From positions 61,417-125,416 of the forward strand of contig NZ_FOIF01000001.1 of NCBI RefSeq assembly GCF_900111575.1: a DNA stretch of 64,000 nucleotides. Reading direction: 5' to 3'. This stretch comes from Anaerobranca gottschalkii DSM 13577. Lineage in GTDB: Bacteria > Bacillota > Proteinivoracia > Proteinivoracales > Proteinivoracaceae. Shown one piece after another: positions 1 to 7,723 of the stretch (position 1 is the first letter of the stretch; the number at the start of each line of letters is the position of its first letter). Made by a program: the position numbers and the translations under genes. Below the pieces are notes generated by a model. The model was not told the DNA's origin, searched no databases, and worked only from the letters and a program-made list of their open reading frames with translations.

Positions 1-1301
1 CCAAGTTCTGCCGCCTTTTTATACCATTCATAGGCCTTAGTATAATCTTGTTCTACACCTTCACCTTCAAAATATAGTTCCCCTATCTTATAAATTGCTT
101 CTTTATTACCCAATTCAGCTTGTTCTATATAACCTAATATGTTATCTTCTTTTTCTAAATTTATAATTATACTAGTATTAAATTCTTTAGATTCTATATA
201 ACACCTCTTTACTTTAATAGAGTCTTCCCAACAAATTAACTTCCCTATTAGATTGAAAATTATATTTTCTTTACATAATATTTTTGCAGAATTTCTATCA
301 ATTTTAATATACCCTTTTTTTTGATTAAAAAAGTTACTCATCCAGTAATATTCTTCAATTTTAATTGGCAATTTTTCAGTTTCTATATCATACTCATTCA
401 TTTTTATCTTTACTATACCAATTGGAATAGGATCTAACCTATTAATTGTTTCCTTAAATTTATCTTTACTTTCATACCAATTACTATCTAAAACCAGGAC
501 ATTAACTTTATATTTCTTTTTGTTTACAAAAATATATGTATTTTCTATATCTATTACAACTTCCTCATTGACTACATCTAATTTTGAATATATTTCAAAG
601 TCACTACTGTTTTTCGGTAGATCATTATAATCATTTTTATTCATGTATATAAATTTTATTTCTGGAAATTTAATAGTTTCATCTATTTTATAAATAGAAA
701 ATGGAAATGCTGCTATTTTTTCTGTTATTATTGGTTCAACTTTTTCTAAATATATTTTTCCAATTTTAATTCCTTCATGATTTTTTATTCTTTGATAAAA
801 TTCTTCCTTGGTTTCAAAAACACCTCTTTCAAACCAATTCTTACTTTCCCTTAACTCTTCTTCTATTGATACATTACAATTAAAAGTAAAAGGGTTTATA
901 AAGTTTTTTTCATAATCAGTATTATCCCCCTTTATTATTTTTTTGATTTGAAACAATATATCTTTCAACTCATCTAAAAAATACTTTGCTAGCTCATCAT
1001 CCTTATAACCTTCATGAGCTGCTTTATTCCCATATTTCCTTATCTCATGAAATAGATTTGTTAACTTATTATTAAAATTTCTATTTAAATAATCAATTGT
1101 ATCTAACTTATCAATTAACTCTACTAATTCAACTTGGTCAAAATTTTCCTCACTTTCTAAAATTTTTTTTACTATGATTTCCACTGCTTGTCTTAACTTT
1201 ATTAATGTAATATTAGAATCATAATATAACTTTTCTTCAGCATCTTTCAAAATTTCATATACATCAGGCCATGTATCTATCAAATATGCAAACCTACTCA
1301 A
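1..1301 (-). CDS. DUF4145-like N-terminus plus SEL1-like repeat protein (3' end outside window)
   Basis: At least 433 residues are encoded; the C-terminus lies beyond base 1. The chosen start is a TTG at 1299-1301 with AAAGGAG nine bases upstream. Residues about 15-120 resemble DUF4145, a helical domain often found in restriction or defence-linked proteins: LRQAVE (36-41) and RKYGNKAAHEG (88-98) are visible. The middle part (about 120-380) is not recognised. The last 45 visible residues form a SEL1-like (TPR-type) repeat with GELYFEGEGV and YEWYKKAAEL, a fold used for protein-protein contacts. No signal peptide or membrane segment is seen, so it is probably cytoplasmic. Function is unknown; the domain pairing suggests a signalling or defence scaffold, which is inference. 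Confidence 0.7.
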   Translation of the reverse strand, partial: MSRFAYLIDTWPDVYEILKDAEEKLYYDSNITLIKLRQAVEIIVKKILESEENFDQVELVELIDKLDTIDYLNRNFNNKLTNLFHEIRKYGNKAAHEGYKDDELAKYFLDELKDILFQIKKIIKGDNTDYEKNFINPFTFNCNVSIEEELRESKNWFERGVFETKEEFYQRIKNHEGIKIGKIYLEKVEPIITEKIAAFPFSIYKIDETIKFPEIKFIYMNKNDYNDLPKNSSDFEIYSKLDVVNEEVVIDIENTYIFVNKKKYKVNVLVLDSNWYESKDKFKETINRLDPIPIGIVKIKMNEYDIETEKLPIKIEEYYWMSNFFNQKKGYIKIDRNSAKILCKENIIFNLIGKLICWEDSIKVKRCYIESKEFNTSIIINLEKEDNILGYIEQAELGNKEAIYKIGELYFEGEGVEQDYTKAYEWYKKAAEL

Positions 1302-1492
1302 TATTTGACACTCCTTTATAATTTTAGTTATAAAATAAAAAAAACTTAAAGCAAATATTTTGGCTCAACAAGTTTAGAAGACTTAGGGGTATATAATTAA
1401 TATATATTCTTTGTAAACGATAATTTTTCCTTCTTTACAACAATAAAGTTTATCTTTTCATTTTATAGATAATTTTAAAAATAATTAAAAGA
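1302..1492. other. AT-rich intergenic spacer
   Basis: About 190 bases of AT-rich sequence between the DUF4145/SEL1 gene and the terminator of the envelope-gene cluster. It should hold the promoter of the DUF4145/SEL1 gene, but no convincing -35/-10 pair stands out among the A/T runs. Confidence 0.4.
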
Positions 1493-1522
1493 AAAACCCC
1501 ATATTACCTAATAAGGGGTTTT
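1493..1522 (-). terminator. Rho-independent terminator after the sugar-phosphate transferase gene
   Basis: On the minus strand an AAAACCCC/GGGGTTTT stem with a 14-base loop is followed by TTTTTCTTTT. It lies ten bases beyond the stop codon of the 1533-2321 gene and ends the cluster that starts near 4894. Confidence 0.85.
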
Positions 1523-1532
1523 ACAATTAGTA

Positions 1533-2321
1533 TTATCCTTTAATTCTACCTAACTTATCTATATAATTTAAAAATCTATTTTTTTCAATAATCTTAGTAA
1601 AGGAATATTTTTCACCAATAAATGTCAAGATAAAAACCATAAGATAGACTATAACCCTATAGGGAAACTGTAGAGCTAAAACTTGAATTCCAGTAATAAT
1701 CCCTAATAAATTAGCTCCAGCATCTCCTAACATACCCTTTTCCCTAAGATCCATGATTAAAGTAGCTATGGTAATAGCTAATATACCTACATATAAAGGG
1801 GTTATAGTTTTGCTAAAGGGAAGTAATAGTAAATTTGTAATCAAGAAGACTTTTTGACATCTTCCTGGCCTTAAATCAAAGAAATTAAAGAGATTGACTA
1901 GTAAAGAAATAAAAATTAAATCTATTAACTTAATGTAATCATCAAAGGTGAAATAAAGGAGTAAAAGAATTGGAACTCCAACTGCCTTAATAAATCCTGT
2001 CGTTAGTTGCCCTTTAAAAAAAGCTTTAAAATGTCCTTTAAAACCTTTACTATCTCCTTTACCTAGCACATCATCAAAAAAACCTATTGTAAACACTCCT
2101 AAGTAGACAAATAACAACTTATAATCCAAAGGGGTATTCAGTAAATGAAGGATCAAAGAAATACCCATTATTCCACAAATAATGATTATCCCAAGGGCTA
2201 CAGGGACTTTTTCACCTCGATAATTAGTAACTACTAATCCCCCGTCTTTAGCTAAATTTAAGATCCATTTACTAATAATAAAGGAAATAAATAATCCAAA
2301 AAAAGCTGTCAAATAAAACAA
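1533..2321 (-). CDS. MraY/WecA-like polyprenyl-phosphate sugar-1-phosphate transferase family protein
   Basis: A 262-residue integral membrane protein with about eight hydrophobic segments. The family moves a sugar-1-phosphate from a UDP-sugar onto a lipid carrier in the cytoplasmic membrane. Family landmarks seen: the DD pair in GFFDDVLG (83-84) and GDAGANLLG at 199-207. The usual NxxxDGxxGL loop reads NFFDLRPGR (147-154), keeping the Asp but losing the Gly pair. At 262 residues it is shorter than typical MraY (about 320). The TTG start directly follows the stop of the upstream glycosyltransferase gene, so translation is probably coupled. The clustering with a GT2 enzyme and SteA/SteB-like proteins suggests a cell-envelope glycolipid role; the substrate is not predictable. 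Confidence 0.72.
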   Translation of the reverse strand: MFYLTAFFGLFISFIISKWILNLAKDGGLVVTNYRGEKVPVALGIIIICGIMGISLILHLLNTPLDYKLLFVYLGVFTIGFFDDVLGKGDSKGFKGHFKAFFKGQLTTGFIKAVGVPILLLLYFTFDDYIKLIDLIFISLLVNLFNFFDLRPGRCQKVFLITNLLLLPFSKTITPLYVGILAITIATLIMDLREKGMLGDAGANLLGIITGIQVLALQFPYRVIVYLMVFILTFIGEKYSFTKIIEKNRFLNYIDKLGRIKG

Positions 2322-2981
2322 CTACTTCACGCCCCTTATTAACTCTTTAACAATTGCTAGGCACTGTTTGCCTCTATGAAAGTAGCCTTTTAAGTCATTT
2401 CCCGTATAACGATGGCTCATATTTGTTTCAACTTCTATAAATTTATAGCCCCTTTTAGCTATAATCAAGTTCATATAAGTCTCTACTCCAAAACCCGGTG
2501 CAAAGGGAGTACAGGCTTTAAATAGGTCTAAAGTCATAACCCTTTGACCTGATAAAGGAAATTGGAAGTCAAGGCCTGTCCGCCATTTCATACCCTTTTT
2601 AGCTACAGTCATAGTGATACCAAGTCCACCCTTTTTCTTTTTCGGAAAACCAGCTATAGCTATATCGTACTCACCCTTTACTACTGGCTGGATTAACTTT
2701 ACTAGCTCCTTTGCTGATTCTCCTAAATCAGCATCGACCATAGCTACAAAAGGGGTATCTACATAAGGAATAAGGGCATTTAAAGCTCCCCCTTTCCCTC
2801 TATTTTTCTCTAACCTTATTAATATATCTGGATTCCCTTTTTGAGCTTCAAGATATGTATCATCTAAAGAACAATCATCTACTACTAGTACCTTAGAAAC
2901 TTCAGGAATCCCTTTAACATTAATAATTGTTTCCTTAATAGTCTTTTCTTCATTATATGCTGGAATTAATACAGTAATCAT
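2322..2981 (-). CDS. Family 2 glycosyltransferase
   Basis: A 219-residue GT-A fold glycosyltransferase. PAYNEEKTI at 7-15 and VVDDCSLDDT at 33-42 bind the nucleotide sugar, and VDADLGES at 82-89 carries the DxD-like metal site. No C-terminal membrane segments are present, so it is probably cytoplasmic or loosely membrane-bound. An ATG start follows a GAGGGGG Shine-Dalgarno site. It ends at the TTG start of the MraY-like gene and begins 12 bases after the SteB-like stop, which makes one transcription unit. It probably adds a sugar to the lipid-linked product of its neighbour. Acceptor and donor are unknown. Confidence 0.8.
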   Translation of the reverse strand: MITVLIPAYNEEKTIKETIINVKGIPEVSKVLVVDDCSLDDTYLEAQKGNPDILIRLEKNRGKGGALNALIPYVDTPFVAMVDADLGESAKELVKLIQPVVKGEYDIAIAGFPKKKKGGLGITMTVAKKGMKWRTGLDFQFPLSGQRVMTLDLFKACTPFAPGFGVETYMNLIIAKRGYKFIEVETNMSHRYTGNDLKGYFHRGKQCLAIVKELIRGVK

Positions 2982-2993
2982 TTTTCAACCCCC

Positions 2994-3773
2994 TCAATTT
3001 CCACTGACTTTTATAGCATCTTCAATTAAATTATTGATAAGGTCAATCTGAGCATCTAGACGGAATACTTTACTAATTTGCACTATATTTTTATTGAGTT
3101 TCAAAAAACTTTTACTATCTAAACTAGTTATTGCCACAACCTTGTTATTTAGTCCATAAAGCCTTTCTGCCATAATTTTTAGTAATTCATCTTCCCCGTC
3201 CCCGGTAAAATAAAAAATATATTGTTGATTAGTAAAGTCGTAATCCCCATAAAATGTCACTAAGTCTATTTCCTCTAAATATTTTATCGATAAGTCATCA
3301 CCATTATGAAGAAAATTAGCCATTTTTTCACTAAAAACTTTATTTATATTTTGGGTAATCCCTAGAAATGTTTGAAGATCTTCAGATTCCAATCTCTCTT
3401 CATCGATTAAAATTATATTTTGAAAAGAAATTTTACCTCTCTTTATTATAGGAAGTTCTGAAATAGGGTTATCTTTAGAAAAAGTTATTAAAGTGACATT
3501 ATCAATATCTTCGTAATCTTTAAGTAGTAGGGAAAACAATTTTTCTTCACTTTCCTTAAGATCTTTGATATTACCTTTTAGATCTCCTACTTCTACTATA
3601 AGGGCTGCCTTTTCTTCCTCTAAAGTATTGATTTTATTTTGCATAAGCTCAATTGTAGACATTTGACTCTCTATAATTATATTATCACTTAATGATGTTC
3701 CAATAACTATACCCAAAGCAAGGGCAACAAAAATTCCAACTACAGTAACTACGTGAAACTTGAAATTAGCCAT
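2994..3773 (-). CDS. SteB-like (MctB/'copper transporter' family) membrane-anchored coiled-coil protein
   Basis: A 259-residue protein with one N-terminal transmembrane helix (about residues 8-27), a coiled coil (about 38-80, rich in Leu/Glu/Lys) and an extracytoplasmic domain. This layout matches the family often annotated 'copper transporter' that includes corynebacterial SteB, a partner of SteA in septal and envelope functions. No metal-binding motif is visible here, so a copper role is not supported. It lies 11 bases downstream of the SteA-like gene, the pairing that defines the family. ATG start with an AGGAGGGGA-type ribosome site. Confidence 0.75.
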   Translation of the reverse strand: MANFKFHVVTVVGIFVALALGIVIGTSLSDNIIIESQMSTIELMQNKINTLEEEKAALIVEVGDLKGNIKDLKESEEKLFSLLLKDYEDIDNVTLITFSKDNPISELPIIKRGKISFQNIILIDEERLESEDLQTFLGITQNINKVFSEKMANFLHNGDDLSIKYLEEIDLVTFYGDYDFTNQQYIFYFTGDGEDELLKIMAERLYGLNNKVVAITSLDSKSFLKLNKNIVQISKVFRLDAQIDLINNLIEDAIKVSGN

Positions 3774-3784
3774 GTCATCCCCTC

Positions 3785-4894
3785 CTAAAAGCTGTATTTT
3801 AATCTCATTATAAATAATCGGACTAACTGTTGAACTGTTGGTGAATAGTAGGCCATAACTAAAAAGGGAAGAAACATACCTATAACTAACAAGACTATGG
3901 TTTTGGCATTCAGTGAACTATTGTATAAAACACTGACACCTTTGCCATCCACTAACTTAGGTCCAACTTTAAGCCTTACTAAAAAAGTACTTGCCATTCC
4001 TTTCCTACCTTTTTCCAAAAAATCGATCATATTAGAATGGGTTCCCAAAGCCACAATAATCTCAGCTTTATAATGATAAGCCAATAATAATGCTATATCC
4101 TCACTGGTACCGGGAGCTTTGAAGACCTTTCCCTCTAGACCTAATTTTTTTAAACGGTCTAAACCTGGTGCCCTGCCATCTGGATAACCATGAACAACTA
4201 ACTCTTTAGCCATTTTTAATGCCTCATCACTAACACTATCCATATCACCGACAATGATATCAGGTCTTAAACGATGTTCTAAAAAGGCATCAGCTCCACC
4301 ATCTACGGCAATAAGGATAGGCTTAACTTCTTTGATAAAGGACCTGATAGCTAAAAGGTCTTCTTTGTAACTTTTACCCCTAACTAATACTACTACCGGT
4401 TTATCTTTTAAATGGATACCAATGGGTGGCACTTTAAGTTTCCCTGTAACTAACCCCTTTTCCTTTTTTGCATAGGTTAATGTATTATCTATAAAGTCAT
4501 CAAGTACATTATTAAAATTATCCTCTGCTTCCTCTAATTTTTTTTCTATATCCTCTAAAGTCAATGGCTTACCCAAATCTATATCTAAACCCAAAATTTT
4601 ATTATCTAAAATTTCAATTTCAGATTCATTATTTATTTTATCCCATAAACTTTTATCAACATTATCCCACAAAATAATCCCTTTTTCTAATAAGAGTTTG
4701 GGGCCTTGATTAGGATAAAAACCAGAAATAGATTCTTCAATATTAATTACTGCTTTAACCCTTTTCTCTATTAAACCTAATGCTGCTATCTCATCAATAT
4801 CTTTATGACAAATTAACGCAATATCTCCATATTCTAATTCTTTGATCAAATCCTTAGTCTTTTTATTTTTTTTAATAATACCTTTTACATTCAT
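3785..4894 (-). CDS. SteA-like putative cytokinetic-ring protein (thiamin-pyrophosphokinase-like fold)
   Basis: A 369-residue protein. Residues about 165-310 resemble the catalytic fold of thiamin pyrophosphokinase: AVDGGADAFLE, then RPDIIVGDMDSVS, then GTSEDIALLLAYHY. The long N-terminal region (1-160) and a single hydrophobic helix near the C-terminus (about 330-350) are not found in true thiamin pyrophosphokinase. They match SteA, which is linked to the division machinery in actinobacteria. The C-terminal helix should tether it to the membrane. First gene of the four-gene envelope cluster, directly downstream of spo0A. No clear promoter is seen in the 125 bases before it. A role at the septum is inferred from the family. 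Confidence 0.78.
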   Translation of the reverse strand: MNVKGIIKKNKKTKDLIKELEYGDIALICHKDIDEIAALGLIEKRVKAVINIEESISGFYPNQGPKLLLEKGIILWDNVDKSLWDKINNESEIEILDNKILGLDIDLGKPLTLEDIEKKLEEAEDNFNNVLDDFIDNTLTYAKKEKGLVTGKLKVPPIGIHLKDKPVVVLVRGKSYKEDLLAIRSFIKEVKPILIAVDGGADAFLEHRLRPDIIVGDMDSVSDEALKMAKELVVHGYPDGRAPGLDRLKKLGLEGKVFKAPGTSEDIALLLAYHYKAEIIVALGTHSNMIDFLEKGRKGMASTFLVRLKVGPKLVDGKGVSVLYNSSLNAKTIVLLVIGMFLPFLVMAYYSPTVQQLVRLFIMRLKYSF

Positions 4895-5019
4895 CTATTT
4901 CACCCCAAAATTTATCTACACTTGTATTATTGTTTGAAAATTTAAAAATATACTAATACCTAAAACAACAGTTACTAATATAACATAAATTTACCTATAT
5001 ATCTACTGGTATTGTGTAA

Positions 5020-5057
5020 AAAGGCACTTCTTATCGGGACTAATAAGAAGTGCCTTT
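5020..5057 (-). terminator. Rho-independent terminator of spo0A
   Basis: A near-perfect 15-bp stem (AAAGGCACTTCTTAT / ATAAGAAGTGCCTTT) followed on the minus strand by TTTTT, starting four bases after the spo0A stop codon. Confidence 0.92.
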
Positions 5058-5060
5058 AAT

Positions 5061-5843
5061 TTAACTGGATTTTTGTTTTTGTGAAATTCTAATATTATCA
5101 GCAATAAGTGCAATGAACTCCGAATTAGTAGGTTTACCTTTATCATTTCTGATAGAATACTTAAAGAATTTATGTACTGCATGGATATTATTTCTACCAT
5201 TCCAAGCGGATTCAATAGCATGGCGGATAGCCCTTTCAACCCTAGATGGAGTTGTTTCAAATTTTTCCGCAATGGTAGGGTATAAACTTTTAGTAACACT
5301 ATTTATTATATCCATATCATTAACCACTATAGTAATAGCCTCTTTCAAGAACATATAACCCTTTATATGGGCTGGTATACCCATCTCCAATAGGATACTT
5401 GTTACTACATCTTCTAAATCTTTAGTCTTTGTTTCAGATGAACTTGAAATAATTTTTGAATTATTTATGGATTTATTTGTAATTAACTGACGAATCCTTT
5501 CTACCAATACTTCTAAATTAAATGGTTTTAAAATATAATAATCGGCACCTAATTCCAATGCCTCTTTGGTTATTCTTTCCTGACCAAAGGCAGTTAAAAC
5601 AATAACTTTAGGTGTTACTGATAAATTCATTCCTTTAATTTTTTCTAAAACTCCTAGACCATCTAAATGGGGCATTATAATATCTAGTATAATTATGTCT
5701 GGTTGTTCTAATTTTACTTTCTCTACTGCTTCCATACCGTTATGTGCTACACCTAATACTTGTAAATCCTCTTGTTTTTCAAAATAATCTTTTAACATAG
5801 TACAAAAATCTTCGTTGTCATCAACAATTAACACCTTAATCAT
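5061..5843 (-). CDS. spo0A: Sporulation master regulator Spo0A
   Basis: A 260-residue response regulator that, when phosphorylated by the phosphorelay or directly by kinases, switches genes at sporulation onset. Receiver domain about 1-120: acidic pair D8-D9, phospho-acceptor D54 in IIILDIIMP, and Lys in ILKPF. Effector domain about 145-260 with the diagnostic DNA-recognition stretch SRVERAIRHAIESAW. The ATG at 5843 is chosen over upstream starts because GAGGGGG lies eight bases before it and the receiver domain begins there. Its promoter has a sigma-H pattern with an overlapping 0A box, so it probably autoregulates. The neighbouring spoIVB is the classical arrangement. Confidence 0.98.
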   Translation of the reverse strand: MIKVLIVDDNEDFCTMLKDYFEKQEDLQVLGVAHNGMEAVEKVKLEQPDIIILDIIMPHLDGLGVLEKIKGMNLSVTPKVIVLTAFGQERITKEALELGADYYILKPFNLEVLVERIRQLITNKSINNSKIISSSSETKTKDLEDVVTSILLEMGIPAHIKGYMFLKEAITIVVNDMDIINSVTKSLYPTIAEKFETTPSRVERAIRHAIESAWNGRNNIHAVHKFFKYSIRNDKGKPTNSEFIALIADNIRISQKQKSS

Positions 5844-5880
5844 TTTTTCATCCCCCTCAATAAACACTTTTCAAATTTCT

Positions 5881-5909
5881 TTATTCGACACATTGTAAAT
5901 ATTTCCTTC
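5881..5909 (-). promoter_or_regulatory. Sigma-H promoter of spo0A
   Basis: On the minus strand GAAGGAAAT (5901-5909), an 11-base spacer, then GTCGAATAA (5881-5889). This fits the sigma-H pattern RnAGGAwWW-N11/12-RnnGAATww at every position. The expected transcript start lies about 30 bases before the spo0A ATG. Confidence 0.8.
5884..5890 (-). promoter_or_regulatory. Spo0A binding site (0A box)
   Basis: Exact TGTCGAA heptamer overlapping the -10 element of the sigma-H promoter of spo0A. This is the consensus 0A box. The overlap implies direct feedback by Spo0A on its own sporulation promoter; activation or repression cannot be told from sequence. Confidence 0.7.
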
Positions 5910-6044
5910 TTTTTTTAAAATATTTTTTAAAATTCTTTTAAATCCCTAAAAACCGCTATTTTATGCTATTTTTTACCCTTTTTCGATAAAGTAAAGTAAA
6001 TTTTTGTATAATTTTATTTAATATAACTTATAATAACAATAAAA

Positions 6045-6064
6045 CTAAGGGAAAATTCCCTTAG
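6045..6064 (-). terminator. Terminator of spoIVB
   Basis: CTAAGGG/CCCTTAG stem with an AAAATT loop region, overlapping the stop codon of spoIVB and followed on the minus strand by TTTTATTGTTATT. The U-tract is interrupted, so termination may be moderate. Confidence 0.7.
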
Positions 6065-7356
6065 TCTATGGTCTTAGATTCCATAATCATCCACTCTATA
6101 AAACATCCATATCCCCTTGTTGGATCATTGACAAATACATGGGTAACAGCACCGATTAATTTACCATTTTGAATTATTGGACTTCCACTCATCCCTTGAA
6201 CAATTCCCCCCGTTTTTTCTAACAGTTTTTCATCTGTTATTTTGAGTACAAGTCCTTTAGGGGCAGGATTGTTTTGAATTAAAATCTTCTCAATCTCAAC
6301 ATCAAAAACTTCCACATTATCTCCCTCAATTACCGTCATAATTTGAGCAGGTCCTGTTTTAATCTGATGTTTTAAAGCAATAGGTATTTGCTCTTTTTTC
6401 TTTTCAAACATTTTTATATCTTCTAGTTGGCCAAAAATACCAAACTCTGAATTTATTTTAATATCTCCTTGAAAACTACTCTTATATTTTATAATCCCCC
6501 TTTTTTCTCCAGGGCTACCCTTTTTGCTAGGTACTACACTGGTAATTGTTGATTCCATTATCTTCCCATTGTAAAGATCTACAGGTTTTTGGGTCGTTGA
6601 ATCAGTTATTATATGACCTAAAGCTCCATAAATTCCTGTTTCTGGTTGAACAAAGGTCATTGTTCCTACACCAGCTGTTGAGTCCTTTATAAACAAACCT
6701 ATTCTATAAGTATTTGTTTGTTTACATTTTTCAGGTTTTACTGTTAACTCCAGAATTTTATCCTTTCTTTTTACTGTAAAATTTAGTTTTTTACCTTTTC
6801 TAGAAAATTCTTCAATTAAAGTTGCTGCCCTTTCCACATCTCCTACATCTTCTCCGTTTATTTTTAATATTGTATCTCCAACTTCAAACCCAGCATTTTT
6901 TGCCGGTTGAACACTTCCATTTTTTGTTTCCACTTTGTCTAAACCAACAACCAATACACCTTCTTGACTAATTTTTACACCTATAGATTCACCGCCAGGG
7001 TAAACATAAATAGGTGGTACTACCTCTACATTTAATCTTTTTATTGGGATAATACCCAATAAATTAAATTGTATTTCATAACTTCCTAAATTTTCAGGTC
7101 TAAATTTTATTCCTTGAGAGACATCAAGGGCTACTCTTTTATCTGCCACTTCTATACCATTGATTAAAATTTGTTCTCCTTTATTAATAGCAGTTATTCC
7201 TATAGGTAAACCTAACTCCAGATGATGTTCTTCACCATAAAACATTCGTACGTTATCAGGAAAGCTATAAAAAGTTCTCATCGGTGTACTAAAGGAAATC
7301 ACCACTATTAAACAAGCTATAATTATCCCTAATAATTTTCTTATATCCTTTTCCAA
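6061..7356 (-). CDS. spoIVB: SpoIVB sporulation signalling protease (PDZ plus S55 serine peptidase)
   Basis: A forespore protease that crosses into the space between forespore and mother cell and triggers pro-sigma-K processing by cleaving SpoIVFA. An N-terminal membrane helix (about 8-23) is followed by a PDZ domain (about 130-205, GVLVVGLDKV to GDTILKINGEDV) and the S55 peptidase domain with catalytic His in GALGHIITD (about 248) and Ser in GMSGSPI (about 390). Start choice: AGGAGG overlaps a GTG and lies only two bases from an ATG, but is eight bases from the TTG at 7354-7356, which fits best. Using the GTG instead adds three residues. Length (431) is normal. It lies upstream of spo0A, as in other spore formers. 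Confidence 0.96.
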   Translation of the reverse strand: MEKDIRKLLGIIIACLIVVISFSTPMRTFYSFPDNVRMFYGEEHHLELGLPIGITAINKGEQILINGIEVADKRVALDVSQGIKFRPENLGSYEIQFNLLGIIPIKRLNVEVVPPIYVYPGGESIGVKISQEGVLVVGLDKVETKNGSVQPAKNAGFEVGDTILKINGEDVGDVERAATLIEEFSRKGKKLNFTVKRKDKILELTVKPEKCKQTNTYRIGLFIKDSTAGVGTMTFVQPETGIYGALGHIITDSTTQKPVDLYNGKIMESTITSVVPSKKGSPGEKRGIIKYKSSFQGDIKINSEFGIFGQLEDIKMFEKKKEQIPIALKHQIKTGPAQIMTVIEGDNVEVFDVEIEKILIQNNPAPKGLVLKITDEKLLEKTGGIVQGMSGSPIIQNGKLIGAVTHVFVNDPTRGYGCFIEWMIMESKTID

Positions 7357-7493
7357 ATACATCACCTCCTATTTCATATTAACCATGTATTTTGTTGGTC
7401 TTATTTTTAATTTGTTCTTTTACTGTTTTTTTTATGCCGCTAGTTTACATAATCCAAAACTTAATATTTGGTTATACAATAAAATTTTTGTCA

Positions 7494-7530
7494 AAAAAAA
7501 AAAAAGAAAAAGCAAGATTTGCTCTTGCTT
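7494..7530 (-). terminator. Rho-independent terminator downstream of recN and repeat copy A
   Basis: AAGCAAG/CTTGCTT stem followed on the minus strand by TTTTTC and a run of T. Together with repeat copy A it ends the nadK-recN transcript. Confidence 0.88.
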
Positions 7531-7720
7531 CATACTGAAGACAAACTATAGACAAAGTCATCATCAGCTGTGGTAATTAAACAAAGATACGATTAAGTTG
7601 AGGAGATAGATTTAAGAGCTGATTAGATAAAAGGAAGAAGGGGAAAAATCCCTTCTTCCTTTTAGATAGAAGCCTTAAATCTCGACGCAAAACTTTGTTA
7701 GAATGTTTAATTACCACAGC
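7531..7720 (-). repeat. Structured palindromic repeat, copy A (short form) with linker
   Basis: Core 7567-7720 (154 bp) begins with GCTGTGGTAATTAAACA and ends with its exact reverse complement. Further paired blocks are GTTGAG/CTCGAC (a G-U wobble where the other copies have G-C), ATTTAAG/CTTAAAT and AAAAGGAAGAAGGG/CCCTTCTTCCTTTT, separated by unpaired internal loops. The apical loop is only AAAAAT. A linker of about 29 bases (7531-7560) joins the core to the recN terminator. No coding potential. It fills the gap between recN and spoIVB and lies in the recN 3' untranslated region. Related to copies at 10929 and 45111. Confidence 0.85.
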
Positions 7721-7723
7721 CTT

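Noticed and set aside
2994-3773. Copper transporter
   Set aside because: The family name suggests it, but only one membrane helix and no metal-binding motif are present.
3785-4894. True thiamin pyrophosphokinase
   Set aside because: The fold is similar, but the long N-terminal domain, C-terminal membrane helix and adjacent SteB-like gene fit SteA.
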